Assembly: GCA_023653115.1 (NCBI GenBank)
Contig: JAMNXO010000005.1
Location: 62,001 to 126,000 of the forward strand
Source of the DNA: Erythrobacter sp.
GTDB lineage: Bacteria > Pseudomonadota > Alphaproteobacteria > Sphingomonadales > Sphingomonadaceae
DNA length: 64,000 bases
Reading direction: 5' to 3'
The position numbers and the translations under genes were made by a program. How positions within the stretch are numbered: position 1 is the first letter of the stretch; each line of letters begins with the position of its first letter. The notes below the pieces were generated by a model. It worked only from the letters and a program-made list of their open reading frames with translations, was not told the DNA's origin and did not search any database. This document shows, in pieces, positions 55,471 to 64,000 of this stretch.

Positions 55471-56255
55471 GCTGGAGCGGCCATATTGTTCCGTTTATCG
55501 TGACGGTGGCGATCTGGTTCATCGCCACCGGCCTGATTGCGTGGGCAGACAACCGCGAACGCTCGACCTTCTCGCGCAGCCTCGTGATCGGCGGCACGGC
55601 CGGGATCACCGGATTGGTGGTGATCCTTGTCGCTTCGCTCTCGTCCGAGGTGTGGGCAGTCTATATCGCCTTCATCGGTGCGCTGATGGTGTGGGGCTGG
55701 CATGAACTGAGCTTCCTCACCGGCGCTGCTGCCGGCCCGCGCAGGGGCCTGGCTGATCCGGGACTGACCGGCATCGCCCGCTTCCGGCAGGCGGCCGCCA
55801 CGGTCATGCATCACGAAGTCGCGCTGGCGCTCACCGCGCTGCTGCTGATTTCCCTTTCGTGGAACGCGCCCAACCAGATCGGCGCGACCGTGTTCGTGCT
55901 GATGTTCGCGATGCGGCTGATCTCGAAGATCAACCTGTTCGTGGGCGTGCCCAACACCACCTCGGAAATGCTGCCCGAACATCTCGCCTATCTGAAGACC
56001 TATTTCGGCCGCAACCGCATGACGGTGCTGCTGGGGCTTTCGGTCATCGGGCTTGGCTGGATGTCGGCTTGGTTTGCCGCGCTCGCGCTCGCCGCCCCGG
56101 TGGGCAGCGCCGCGATGGTCGGCGCAAGCCTGCTGTTCACGCTGAGCCTGCTCGGCGTGCTCGAACATCTGTTCCTCGCCCTGCCGTTCCGCGACGGAAT
56201 GCTGTGGGGCTGGGCCTTACCCACGCGCGCTGCCGCGCAGACCACGAAGAATTGA
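55464..56255 (+). CDS. puhE: Photosynthetic complex assembly protein PuhE
   Basis: The product is 263 aa with about seven membrane helices and a GTG start overlapping the acsF stop by 7 nt. [43 protein letters not shown] and [20 protein letters not shown] are conserved in PuhE. It modulates bacteriochlorophyll and RC-LH1 levels in Rhodobacter. hemA follows after about 10-30 nt depending on its start. Confidence 0.94.
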   Translation: MVSWSGHIVPFIVTVAIWFIATGLIAWADNRERSTFSRSLVIGGTAGITGLVVILVASLSSEVWAVYIAFIGALMVWGWHELSFLTGAAAGPRRGLADPGLTGIARFRQAAATVMHHEVALALTALLLISLSWNAPNQIGATVFVLMFAMRLISKINLFVGVPNTTSEMLPEHLAYLKTYFGRNRMTVLLGLSVIGLGWMSAWFAALALAAPVGSAAMVGASLLFTLSLLGVLEHLFLALPFRDGMLWGWALPTRAAAQTTKN

Positions 56256-56286
56256 GAACATAATCATGGAAGCAGAGGGAAAACCC

Positions 56287-57507
56287 ATGGACTTCGAAGC
56301 CTATTTCGCCGGCGAGCTGGAAACTGTGCGCGCTGACGGACGGTATCGTGTCTTCACCGATATCAAGCGCCATCGCGGCAAGTTCCCGCACGCCACGCGC
56401 TTTGTCGAAGAGGAAACGCAGGCGGTCACCGTGTGGTGCTCGAACGATTATCTCGGCATGGGCCAGCACCCCGCGGTGCTCGAAGCGATGCATGATTGCC
56501 TCGACGAATGCGGCGCGGGCGCGGGCGGCACGCGCAACATCTCGGGCACCAACCACCACCACGTGCTTCTGGAACGCGAACTGGCTGACCTCCACAACAA
56601 GGAAAGCGCGCTGCTGTTCACCTCGGGCTATGTCTCGAACTGGGCGGGCCTCGGCACGCTGGCGGGCAAGATTCCGGGCTGCGTGGTGTTTTCCGACGCA
56701 TTGAACCATGCCTCGATGATCGAAGGCATCCGCTACAGCCGCGCGCCCTACAAGGTGTTCCGCCACAATGACGTGGCGCACCTCGACGAACTACTGTCGC
56801 AATACGGCCCCGACGTGCCCAAGCTGGTCGCGTTTGAAAGCGTCTATTCGATGGACGGCGATATCGCCCCCATCGCGGAAATCCTCGACGTCTGCGAAAA
56901 GCACGGCGCGATGAGCTATATCGACGAAGTCCACGCGGTCGGCCTTTATGGACCGCGCGGCGGCGGGATTGCCGAACGCGAAGGGCTGATGGACCGCATC
57001 ACCGTGATCGAAGGCACGCTGGGCAAGGCCTTCGGCGTGATGGGCGGCTATATCGCGGCCAGCGCCAACCTCATCGATTTCGTGCGCAGCTTTGCCAGCG
57101 GCTTCATCTTCTCGACCGCCCTGCCCCCTGCTGTGGCCGCAGGCGCGGCGGCGAGCATCCGGCATCTCAAGGTATCGAGCGAGGAGCGCGAGCTTCAGCA
57201 AAAGCGCGTGGCGCAGGTTCGCCGGGCGCTCGATATCATGGGCATCCCGCACCTCGACAACCCGAGCCACATCATCCCGGTGATGGTTGGCGACGCCAAG
57301 AAGTGCAAGATGATCAGCGACTGGCTGATGGACAATCACGGCATCTATGTGCAGCCGATCAACTATCCGACCGTGCCGGTCGGCACCGAGCGGCTGCGCG
57401 TCACGCCCTCGCCGGTGCACTCTGACGGCGACATTGACCGGTTGATCAAGGCCTTGAGCGAGATCTGGTCGCACTGCGAACTCGCCCGGATGGAACAAGC
57501 CGCTTAA
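56287..57507 (+). CDS. hemA: 5-Aminolevulinate synthase
   Basis: The product is 406 aa from ATG 56287 ([12 protein letters not shown]), which has AGAGGG 7 nt upstream; ATG 56266 adds seven residues. It is PLP-dependent: the lysine is in [16 protein letters not shown], with [28 protein letters not shown] and [17 protein letters not shown]. It condenses glycine and succinyl-CoA to 5-aminolevulinate, the first tetrapyrrole precursor. It closes the bchF-hemA unit, so precursor supply is tied to pigment synthesis. Confidence 0.97.
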   Translation: MDFEAYFAGELETVRADGRYRVFTDIKRHRGKFPHATRFVEEETQAVTVWCSNDYLGMGQHPAVLEAMHDCLDECGAGAGGTRNISGTNHHHVLLERELADLHNKESALLFTSGYVSNWAGLGTLAGKIPGCVVFSDALNHASMIEGIRYSRAPYKVFRHNDVAHLDELLSQYGPDVPKLVAFESVYSMDGDIAPIAEILDVCEKHGAMSYIDEVHAVGLYGPRGGGIAEREGLMDRITVIEGTLGKAFGVMGGYIAASANLIDFVRSFASGFIFSTALPPAVAAGAAASIRHLKVSSEERELQQKRVAQVRRALDIMGIPHLDNPSHIIPVMVGDAKKCKMISDWLMDNHGIYVQPINYPTVPVGTERLRVTPSPVHSDGDIDRLIKALSEIWSHCELARMEQAA

Positions 57508-57557
57508 GCCACCGGCAAAATACCAGTTTTTCCCCTTGGACGGGAAGAAACAGGGGG

Positions 57558-57586
57558 GCGGGTATCAGGCGATGCCCGCTCCTTTT
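57558..57586 (+). terminator. Terminator after hemA
   Basis: GCGGGTATC and GATGCCCGC form a 9-bp stem (one G-U) with a 4-nt loop, followed by TCCTTTTCG. It ends the large bchF-hemA transcript 50 bp past the hemA stop and is the right border of the PGC. Confidence 0.8.
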
Positions 57587-57598
57587 CGTATCCAGGCG

Positions 57599-59674
57599 CT
57601 ACTTCGCCACCGGGATGAACCGCACCGCAACCCCGCCCGAAGCGGCGAGCCACACCGTGAAGGTATCACCGCCGGTGACGATCTTCTCTTCGATCACGAT
57701 GGCATAGGGGTTGGTATCCCAATGCGCGTCCGGCCCGTCGCGGTAGATCTGCGCGCGGTAACGCTTGCCCTTTTCGAGGAAGCTGAGCGGCACGGACAGA
57801 TCGCGCGGGTTCTCGTCGGTCACCGCGCCGAGGAACCATTCCTTCGATTGGCGCCCCTGCCGCGCGATCGCGACATATTGGCCGACCTCGCCGGCGAGCG
57901 CGATCGACTGCTCCCAGTCCGCCTCGACATCCTTGATGAACTGGAAGGCGTCCAGCCGCGCCTCGTAATTCTCGGGCAGATCGGCGGCCATCTGGAGCGG
58001 CGAGTAGATCGTCACATAGGTGGCGAGCTGCTTGGCCAGCGTGGTCTGCGGGCGGTTCTTGGGGTCACCGCGCGGCATATCCGGGCGCACCGGCGGGCGC
58101 TCGTTGGGGCGCAGGTCGAAGATGCCCGGCGTATAGTCGAACGGCCCCGCCAGCAGCGCGGTGAAGGCCAGCATCGGCTCGTGGCTCGGCGGGTTGGGCG
58201 GTGAGCCCCAGGCGTTGAACTCCATCCCCCGCGCGCCTTCGCGGCTCATCCAGTTGGGAAAAGTGCGGCGCAGGCCAGTGTCCTTGACCGGCTCGTGCGT
58301 GTCCATCGCGATCTGCCGCTTGGCCGCCGCCTTGATCACCGTCATGTGGTGATCGATCATCCGCTGGCTGTCGTAGTATTCGTAATGGCGGATGCCCTTG
58401 TCATCCACCCACACCGCATCGCCTGCGTCCGAGACATAGCCTGACTTGACGTAGTGCGACCCGATCTTGCGGACGAGATCGAGCCCCGCCTCGAGCTGGT
58501 TCTCGTAATTGGTGAGGTTCGCCGAGGTCTCGTGGTGGACGATCAGCTGAACCCCCTTGGCGGCGGCGTATTTGCTCAATCCCTCGATATCGTAATCGGG
58601 ATAGGCCTCGGTAAAGCTGAACAGATCGCCATTGTTGAACCAGTCGCCGTCCCAGCCCTTGTTCCAGCCTTCCACCAGCACGCCGGCAAATCCGTGCTCG
58701 GCGGCAAAGTCGATGTAGCGCTTGGTCTCGGCGGTGGTCGCACCGTGATACTTGTCGCTCGCCCAGGTGCGATCATTGATGTGCATCGCCCACCAGATGC
58801 CGACATATTTGCCGGGCTTGGCCCAGGAGACATCGCCCAGCTTGTTGGGTTCGTTGAGGTTTAGGATGATGTCGGAATTGATCAGGCCGACAGCGTCCCG
58901 CGCGATCTGGACGGTGCGCCACGGGGATGTGAACGGCGCTGCGGTTTTCACCTTCGGCCCGCCCGCCCAATTGCGCAGGTTCGCCTGGAAATTGCCGGGG
59001 CGCAGCTGATCCAGCGACATCGAGGAATAGTCCACCAGCGCGGCCTCGTGGATCGCGAAGTGGATGCCCGCTTCGTTGCGGAAGGTCGAGGGCGTGTGCG
59101 CATCGTCCACCTGCCCTGCAGGCGCAATGCGGTAGATATATTCGTTGCGGTTGAACTCGTCCGATGGCGTGTACCACATGGTGGTTTTCTCGCCGACGCC
59201 GAACTGGGTCAGCTCCTCGACGATGGCGATGTCGCCGGTGAGCGCGGGCTGCTCTGCCAGTTCATAGCGGAAGCCGATGCCGGTATCGAAGGCACGGAAC
59301 CGCACCACCATCTGCCGCGCCGGGCCCTCGCTCGCCGTGAAGGTGACGCTGAGTTCATTGTGCTGATCGCGCACAAGGCGGCGCTCGCCCCACGGCTGTT
59401 CCCAGGTGTTGTCGTTGCTGGCACGCGCCGAACCGGCGATGGCAAGGCCGCGCTCGAAACCGTGATGCTCGGCAAACAGCATCCCCAGCCGCGAGGGCGC
59501 GATCACCTGCTGGCCTTCAAAGCTGACGGCATAGGTGGCAAGGCCGCCATCGTCGCTCACCTTGACGGTGATTGCGCCGTCGGGCGAGGTGACTTCCAGC
59601 GTCTCGGCGCTGAGCGGCGCAGCAGCCCACAGCCCTGCTGCCACCGCGATCATCCGGGTCCAATGTGTCGTCAT
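57599..59674 (-). CDS. GH97 family alpha-glucosidase/glycoside hydrolase, secreted
   Basis: The product is 691 aa from ATG 59674 with GGAGAA upstream. A signal peptide ends PLSAE. An N-terminal beta-sandwich (about 20-270) with TSPDGAITVKVSDDGGLATY is followed by a TIM barrel with FAGVLVEGWNKGWDGDW, MDTHEPVKDTGLRRTFPNWM and NPPSHEPMLAFTALLAGPFD, the GH97 signature, and a C-terminal beta domain. It resembles SusB and probably releases glucose from maltooligosaccharides in the periplasm; retaining versus inverting mechanism is not decided. It is the last gene of the minus-strand GH13-transporter unit. Confidence 0.93.
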   Translation of the reverse strand: MTTHWTRMIAVAAGLWAAAPLSAETLEVTSPDGAITVKVSDDGGLATYAVSFEGQQVIAPSRLGMLFAEHHGFERGLAIAGSARASNDNTWEQPWGERRLVRDQHNELSVTFTASEGPARQMVVRFRAFDTGIGFRYELAEQPALTGDIAIVEELTQFGVGEKTTMWYTPSDEFNRNEYIYRIAPAGQVDDAHTPSTFRNEAGIHFAIHEAALVDYSSMSLDQLRPGNFQANLRNWAGGPKVKTAAPFTSPWRTVQIARDAVGLINSDIILNLNEPNKLGDVSWAKPGKYVGIWWAMHINDRTWASDKYHGATTAETKRYIDFAAEHGFAGVLVEGWNKGWDGDWFNNGDLFSFTEAYPDYDIEGLSKYAAAKGVQLIVHHETSANLTNYENQLEAGLDLVRKIGSHYVKSGYVSDAGDAVWVDDKGIRHYEYYDSQRMIDHHMTVIKAAAKRQIAMDTHEPVKDTGLRRTFPNWMSREGARGMEFNAWGSPPNPPSHEPMLAFTALLAGPFDYTPGIFDLRPNERPPVRPDMPRGDPKNRPQTTLAKQLATYVTIYSPLQMAADLPENYEARLDAFQFIKDVEADWEQSIALAGEVGQYVAIARQGRQSKEWFLGAVTDENPRDLSVPLSFLEKGKRYRAQIYRDGPDAHWDTNPYAIVIEEKIVTGGDTFTVWLAASGGVAVRFIPVAK

Positions 59675-59703
59675 GCGGGTTCTCCTGCGCTGGCTCCAGC
59701 GGC

Positions 59704-61071
59704 TCACTTGGTCTCTGTGTAAATCCGGAAAGCCCATGCGGGCAGCGCGAGCGCCTCGGCCCCGGTGAACTGCGCCGCCTCGCCGCTGATCGCATCGACA
59801 TAGCGGCCGTGATGGCGCGCATGGGCGAATGTCACCGTTTGCGGCCGGGGCGAGAGGTTGAACACCGCGAACACCCGCGCGCCCGCCTCACCCCGGGTGA
59901 AGGCATAGACATCTGCGGCCGCGCTGGTGGGCACCTCCACCATCGCCGCGCCGAAGCGCCCGTTGTGGAGTGCAGGCGAAGCGGTCTTGAGCGCGATCAG
60001 CTTGCGGAAGAGCGCATCATGGCGGCCGACCTTCCAGCTGATCGGGTCTTTCTCGAAGAACAGCAGCTTGCGATCGAGATCGGCTTCCTGCCCGTTGTAG
60101 ATCAGCGGCAATCCGCTCCCCACAAAGGACAGCGCAATCGCCGCCTCATAGGCCGGACCGTAAATGTCCGAGGCGACCCGGTCCCATGAATTCTGGTCGT
60201 GGTTGTCGGTATAGACCATGCGCAGCGCGGCGTGGGGCCAGCTTTCGGCCTGCTCCGCATAATAGCTGCGCATCGCGCCTGCCCCGCTGCCGTCCTTGAC
60301 GGTGCGCTGCATCGCGTCCTTCCATGTCCACGCATAGGTCGCATCAAAGGCGCGGGTGTGCAGATCGCGCTCTTCCCATTCGGCGAGCAGGAACACCGGC
60401 TTCACCGCGTCCAATTCCGCCCGCGCTGTCTCCCAGAAATCGGTCGGGACATAGCCCGCCACATCCGCGCGGTAGCCATCGATCCCGAAGTCGCGCACCC
60501 AGTAAACCAGGCTCTCGGTCATGTAGCGGCGCAAGGCGGGCTGCGAATAATCGAAGTCGGCGACATCGGTCCAGTCGGTGCCGTTGGGCGACATCAGCGC
60601 GCCTTCCGGGGTGCGGGTGTACCATTCGGGGTGGCTCACCGTCAGCGGATTATCGAAGGCCGAATGGTTGGCGACCCAGTCGAGGATCACCTTCAGCCCC
60701 AGCCGGTGCGCCTCGTCCACAAAGGCCCGGAACTCCGCCTCGGTACCCAGATCGGGATTGACCGCGCGGTAGTCGCGCACCGCATAGGGGCTGCCCATCG
60801 AGCCCTTGCGATTGAGCTCGCCAATCGGGTGGATCGGCATCAGCCAGATGATATCGACGCCCATGGACGCCAGCCGCGGCAATTGCTTCTGTGCGGCGGC
60901 GAAGGTGCCTTCCTGCGTGAACTGGCGGGTGTTGAGCTGATACAGCACGGCATCGCGCGTCCAACCGGCATTGGTCACCTCGACCGGCGGGCGCGGCGTA
61001 TAGTCCGGCTCGGCCAGCGCAGGAGTGGCCAGCAGGGCGGCCGCCCCGAGAGCGAAAACAGCGCGCATCAT
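59704..61071 (-). CDS. Secreted GH13 alpha-amylase-type enzyme
   Basis: The product is 455 aa with a signal peptide ending PALAEP. GH13 motifs are VILDWVANHSAF (region I), GIDGYRADVAGYVP with the nucleophile aspartate (region II), PVFLLAEWEE with the acid/base glutamate (region III) and YTDNHDQNSWD (region IV). It cleaves alpha-1,4 glucans or transfers maltosyl units. The start overlaps the transporter stop as ATGA, and GH97 follows after 29 nt, so the three form one maltodextrin operon. Confidence 0.94.
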   Translation of the reverse strand: MMRAVFALGAAALLATPALAEPDYTPRPPVEVTNAGWTRDAVLYQLNTRQFTQEGTFAAAQKQLPRLASMGVDIIWLMPIHPIGELNRKGSMGSPYAVRDYRAVNPDLGTEAEFRAFVDEAHRLGLKVILDWVANHSAFDNPLTVSHPEWYTRTPEGALMSPNGTDWTDVADFDYSQPALRRYMTESLVYWVRDFGIDGYRADVAGYVPTDFWETARAELDAVKPVFLLAEWEERDLHTRAFDATYAWTWKDAMQRTVKDGSGAGAMRSYYAEQAESWPHAALRMVYTDNHDQNSWDRVASDIYGPAYEAAIALSFVGSGLPLIYNGQEADLDRKLLFFEKDPISWKVGRHDALFRKLIALKTASPALHNGRFGAAMVEVPTSAAADVYAFTRGEAGARVFAVFNLSPRPQTVTFAHARHHGRYVDAISGEAAQFTGAEALALPAWAFRIYTETK

Positions 61072-62624
61072 TCGCCTTGCTCCTTCACCAGCAGCGTGGC
61101 TGCCGCTGCCAGCACAAAACTCACCGCCGCGATCACCATCGCGTAGATCGCCTCGCCGCCGAACAGGTTGGTGACGAGGAAGCCGAGCAGCGTCGCGGCC
61201 AGCAGCTGCGGCACCACGATGAAGATGTTGAACACCCCCATGTAGATGCCCATTTTTTCAGGCGGGACGCTGCCTGCAAGGATCGCATAGGGCAGCGACA
61301 CGATCGACGCCCAGGCGATGCCGAGCCCGATCTGCGGCACCCATAACAGCGCCGGATCGCGCACCAGCAGCATCGCGGCAAAGCCCGCCGCGCCCAGCGT
61401 GAGGTTGGTCGCGTGCAGGCGGCAGCGGTCGATCTTGGCGGCCACCACCACGAAGCCGAGCGCGGCGGCGGCGGCAAGGCCGTTGCGCACCGATCCCATC
61501 AGGCTCCACCAGTCGGCTCCGTCCTGATAGGCGGCGCTGGCCGCATCGCTCGCGCCGAAGTGATATTCGGTCACCCCCGGCGTGCCGTAGATCCACAGCG
61601 CGAACATCGCGAACCAGCTGAAGAATTGCACCACCGCCAGCTGGCGCATGGTCTTGGGCATGGCGAACAGATCGCTCACCACTTCCATGAAGCCGCTCTG
61701 TTCGCGGCCCTGCCCGCGCAGCACGCTGGCGGCCAGCTGCACCGCGCCGAAACCGACAATCAGCCCGGCGAGCACATAGAGATCCTTGGCGACCTCGATG
61801 TCGCCCAGAAAGGCGGGGCGCGGCTCGCCCCGTGCGATGGCGACCAGCGCAGCGACGATCAGACCGGCGATGATCCACACTGCCCCGCCACTGGCAAACT
61901 GCGCGGCGCTGCGCTGGATTCGCTGCGGCATGACGGCCGCTTCGCCCTCTGCCGCCGCGAACCGGGCGAGATCCTCGGGCGAATATTCCTTGGTCGTGAA
62001 CACCGTCCAGCTGACCGCCGCCAGCAGCGCGGCCCCGCCGATGTAGAACGCCCAGCGCACCGTCTCCGGGATCTCTCCCGCCGGCGCGACATTGCTCAGG
62101 CCGAAGGTATTGGTCATCACCCACGGCAGTGCGCCTGCCAGCACCGCGCCGGTGCCGATGAAGAAGCTCTGCATGGCGTAGCCCATGGTGCGCTGGCGAT
62201 CGGGCAGATTATCGCCAACGAAGGCGCGGAACGGCTCCATCGTGATGTTGAGCGAGGCGTCCATGATCCACAGCATCCCGGCCGCCACCCACAGCACCGG
62301 CGCATTGGGCATCACGAACAGCGCGAGGCTGGCAAGCAGCGCGCCGAGCAGGAAAAAGGGCCGCCGCCGCCCGAAGCGCGGGCTCCACGTCTTGTCGGAC
62401 AGGTGGCCGATGATCGGCTGCACGATCAGGCCGGTCATCGGCGCGGCAATCCACAGGATCGCCAGCTCGCCGACATCCGCGCCGAGCGTCTGGAAAATAC
62501 GGCTGACATTGCCGTTCTGCAGCTCGAAACCGATCTGGATGCCAAGGAAGCCGAAGCTCATGTTCCAGATCTGCGCCGGGCCCAAAGCGGGCTTGCGCGC
62601 AGGCAGGTGGCCGGCGTGAGTCAT
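61068..62624 (-). CDS. MFS sugar transporter (SLC45/sucrose-maltose type)
   Basis: The product is 518 aa from ATG 62624; an upstream in-frame extension of 34 residues is polar and basic and probably not translated. It has 12 membrane helices. IIGHLSDKTWSPRFGRRRPF is the motif of the GPH/SLC45 sugar:proton symporter group, and MDASLNITMEPFRAFVGDNL is also conserved. It probably imports maltose or maltooligosaccharides across the inner membrane, matching the flanking glucanases. It is the first gene of the minus-strand operon. Confidence 0.92.
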   Translation of the reverse strand: MTHAGHLPARKPALGPAQIWNMSFGFLGIQIGFELQNGNVSRIFQTLGADVGELAILWIAAPMTGLIVQPIIGHLSDKTWSPRFGRRRPFFLLGALLASLALFVMPNAPVLWVAAGMLWIMDASLNITMEPFRAFVGDNLPDRQRTMGYAMQSFFIGTGAVLAGALPWVMTNTFGLSNVAPAGEIPETVRWAFYIGGAALLAAVSWTVFTTKEYSPEDLARFAAAEGEAAVMPQRIQRSAAQFASGGAVWIIAGLIVAALVAIARGEPRPAFLGDIEVAKDLYVLAGLIVGFGAVQLAASVLRGQGREQSGFMEVVSDLFAMPKTMRQLAVVQFFSWFAMFALWIYGTPGVTEYHFGASDAASAAYQDGADWWSLMGSVRNGLAAAAALGFVVVAAKIDRCRLHATNLTLGAAGFAAMLLVRDPALLWVPQIGLGIAWASIVSLPYAILAGSVPPEKMGIYMGVFNIFIVVPQLLAATLLGFLVTNLFGGEAIYAMVIAAVSFVLAAAATLLVKEQGE

Positions 62625-62750
62625 GCGTGTCTCGTCCTCTCCCCCGCGCCTTGCCCCTGTCAGGGTGACGCGGTCCCTTGCGCGCTGTAGCATCATCGCG
62701 GATCTCGTGTCCGATGGCCGAGCCAAGCTGCGCGCCGCCAGTCTGGACTG

Positions 62751-62838
62751 CTTGCAAAAATTTGCAAGAAACTTTCCGAATTTCTCCCGAGATTTTACGC
62801 TATCCCCCGCAAATTCTCCGCTTAGTGAAACGTTTTGA
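62751..62838. promoter_or_regulatory. Operator-like palindromes between divergent maltodextrin genes
   Basis: The 312-bp gap 62625-62936 holds no gene. CTTGCAAA-AA-TTTGCAAG (62751-62768) is a palindrome with 8-bp arms. TGAAACGTTTTGA (62826-62838) contains AAACGTTT with the central CG typical of LacI-family operators. A further TTTGCAAAA lies at about 62885-62893. The sequence is A/T-rich compared with flanks and should hold promoters for both directions. Confidence 0.6.
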
Positions 62839-62936
62839 ATTGGTTATCGGCAATTCTTCAGCGCACCGCGAGACACTACAAAGATTTGCAAAATTTTTCC
62901 TGTGCTGTCAGAACCGGCGTCAGAGGGAGTTGGGTC

Positions 62937-64000
62937 ATGATGCGAATCTTCGTGGGCTTGGCGGCTGCGCTATGCGCGAGCACGTGCCTAGCAGGCGGGC
63001 CGGTTGCGGCCGGGGAGACGCCTGCCCCGATCGTGGAACGCCAGCTTGAAGACGAGATCATCTATTTCGTCCTGCCCGATCGCTTCGCCAACGGCGACCC
63101 GCGCAATGATCGTGGCGGGCTGAAAGGCGGCGCGTTCGATCACGGCTTCGACCCGACCCACAAGGGCTTCTACCACGGCGGCGATCTCAAGGGGCTGACC
63201 GCCAAGCTCGATTACATCCAAGGCATGGGCGTTACCGCGATCTGGTTCGCGCCGGTGTTCAAGAACAAGCCGGTGCAGGGCAAGCCGGGCGAGGAAAGCG
63301 CTGGCTATCACGGCTATTGGGTGACCGACTTCACCAGCGTCGATCCGCATTTCGGCAGCAATGCCGAATTCAAGGCCTTCGTCGATGCCGCCCACGCGCG
63401 GGGCATGAAGGTCTATATGGACATCATCACCAACCACACCGCCGATGTGATCGATTATGCCGAGGGAGAAGCGACCGGCTACGCCTATCGCAGCAAGGGC
63501 GCTTACCCCTTCTCGCGCCGCGGCGGCCCTGATGGCTCGCCGATCAATGCGGACTTTGAAGGCGACGACAACGCCGATCCCGCCAACTGGGCCAAGCTGA
63601 CCGACCCCGCCTTCGCGTACACCCCGGTGGTGCGCGACGCCGAGAAAAGCGTGAAGGTGCCCGCCTGGCTCAACGACGTGACGCTCTATCACAACCGCGG
63701 CAATTCGCATTGGGTGGGCGAGAGCAGCGTCTATGGCGACTTCTCGGGCCTCGATGATCTGGCCACCGAGCACCCGCGCGTGGTGGCCGGGATGATCGAC
63801 ATCTTCGGCCAATGGATCGACGATTATGGGATCGATGGCTTCCGCATCGACACCGCCAAGCACGTGAACCCCGAATTCTGGCAGGCCTTCGTCCCCGCCA
63901 TGCTGGCGCGCGCCAAGGCCAAGGGGATCCCCCACTTCCACATCTTCGGCGAGATCGCCTACGAAGAACCCACCGCCACGCTGGCCGCGCAGGTGTTGGC
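62937..64000 (+). CDS. Secreted GH13 enzyme (neopullulanase/cyclomaltodextrinase-like), partial
   Basis: The frame from ATG 62937 is open to the window end, giving 354 codons of the N-terminal part. GAGGGAG precedes the start. A signal peptide (MMRIFVGLAAALCASTCLAG) is followed by YFVLPDRFANGDPRND, VYMDIITNHTAD (region I), GIDGFRIDTAKHVNPEFW with the nucleophile aspartate (region II) and HIFGEIAYEEP with the acid/base glutamate (region III). It degrades alpha-glucans outside the cytoplasm. It is divergent from the transporter operon and likely co-regulated through the shared operators. Confidence 0.94.
   Translation, partial: MMRIFVGLAAALCASTCLAGGPVAAGETPAPIVERQLEDEIIYFVLPDRFANGDPRNDRGGLKGGAFDHGFDPTHKGFYHGGDLKGLTAKLDYIQGMGVTAIWFAPVFKNKPVQGKPGEESAGYHGYWVTDFTSVDPHFGSNAEFKAFVDAAHARGMKVYMDIITNHTADVIDYAEGEATGYAYRSKGAYPFSRRGGPDGSPINADFEGDDNADPANWAKLTDPAFAYTPVVRDAEKSVKVPAWLNDVTLYHNRGNSHWVGESSVYGDFSGLDDLATEHPRVVAGMIDIFGQWIDDYGIDGFRIDTAKHVNPEFWQAFVPAMLARAKAKGIPHFHIFGEIAYEEPTATLAAQVL

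Overview
The window is high-GC DNA from an aerobic anoxygenic phototroph, most likely an alphaproteobacterium of the Sphingomonadales (Erythrobacter/Porphyrobacter-like). This rests on the gene order of the photosynthesis gene cluster (PGC), the absence of pufC and pufQ, the oxygen-dependent cyclase acsF with no bchE, and the TonB receptor and repeat types of the flanks. The lineage is inferred from gene content and layout; no database search was made.

Layout. (1) 1-3.6 kb, minus strand: the start of a type IV secretion operon (virB1-like transglycosylase, virB2, virB3, virB4 running off the edge). (2) 3.7-8.96 kb: a secreted TPR protein divergent from a surface-type lipoprotein and a large TonB-dependent receptor, closed by a terminator. 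(3) 8.97-14.5 kb: a long inverted-repeat element, then minus-strand genes for an OmpR-type regulator with a degenerate receiver, an aldo/keto reductase, an SDR, an acyl-CoA dehydrogenase, a small parvulin-tail-like secreted protein and a ferredoxin-NADP reductase. (4) 14.5-18.4 kb: a ferric-iron ABC transporter (fbpA, fbpC minus; fbpB plus) abutting the PGC. (5) 18.4-57.6 kb: the PGC. (6) 57.6-64 kb: a maltodextrin/starch locus (GH97, GH13, SLC45-like transporter, divergent secreted GH13).

The PGC has five blocks. bchI-bchD-bchO plus a 52-aa membrane protein (+) is followed by an intruding MDR oxidoreductase. crtC-crtD (-) diverges from crtF-bchC-X-Y-Z-pufB-A-L-M (+), which ends at a strong terminator. 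bchG-pucC-bchP-tspO-orf (-) lies after ppaA-ppsR (-). bchF-N-B-H-L-M-lhaA-puhA-B-C-orf-acsF-puhE-hemA (+) runs about 15.7 kb to a terminator after hemA. Together these encode 5-aminolevulinate synthesis (HemA), Mg insertion (BchHID), methylation (BchM), aerobic ring E formation (AcsF), dark protochlorophyllide reduction (BchLNB), chlorin reduction (BchXYZ), side-chain steps (BchF, BchC), esterification and phytyl reduction (BchG, BchP), LH1 (PufBA), the reaction centre (PufL, PufM, PuhA), assembly factors (LhaA, PucC-like, PuhB/C/E) and late carotenoid steps (CrtC, CrtD, CrtF). Early carotenoid genes, pufC, pufQ, pufX, bchE and bchJ are not in the window.

Regulation can be read from sequence. 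PpsR/CrtJ-type palindromes (TGT-N12-ACA, or CGT-N12-ACA with one changed end base) occur before bchC, between crtD and crtF, between ppaA and bchF, and before bchG. At five promoters the downstream half of the palindrome forms the -35 hexamer with exactly 17 bp to a -10-like hexamer. Most gene junctions in the operons overlap as ATGA or TGATG. Points to check include crtC without a normal start codon, crtD and the MDR gene whose ribosome-binding sites point at ATC codons, a probably leaderless bchG, and very small coupled ORFs at lhaA/puhA and bchZ/pufB.
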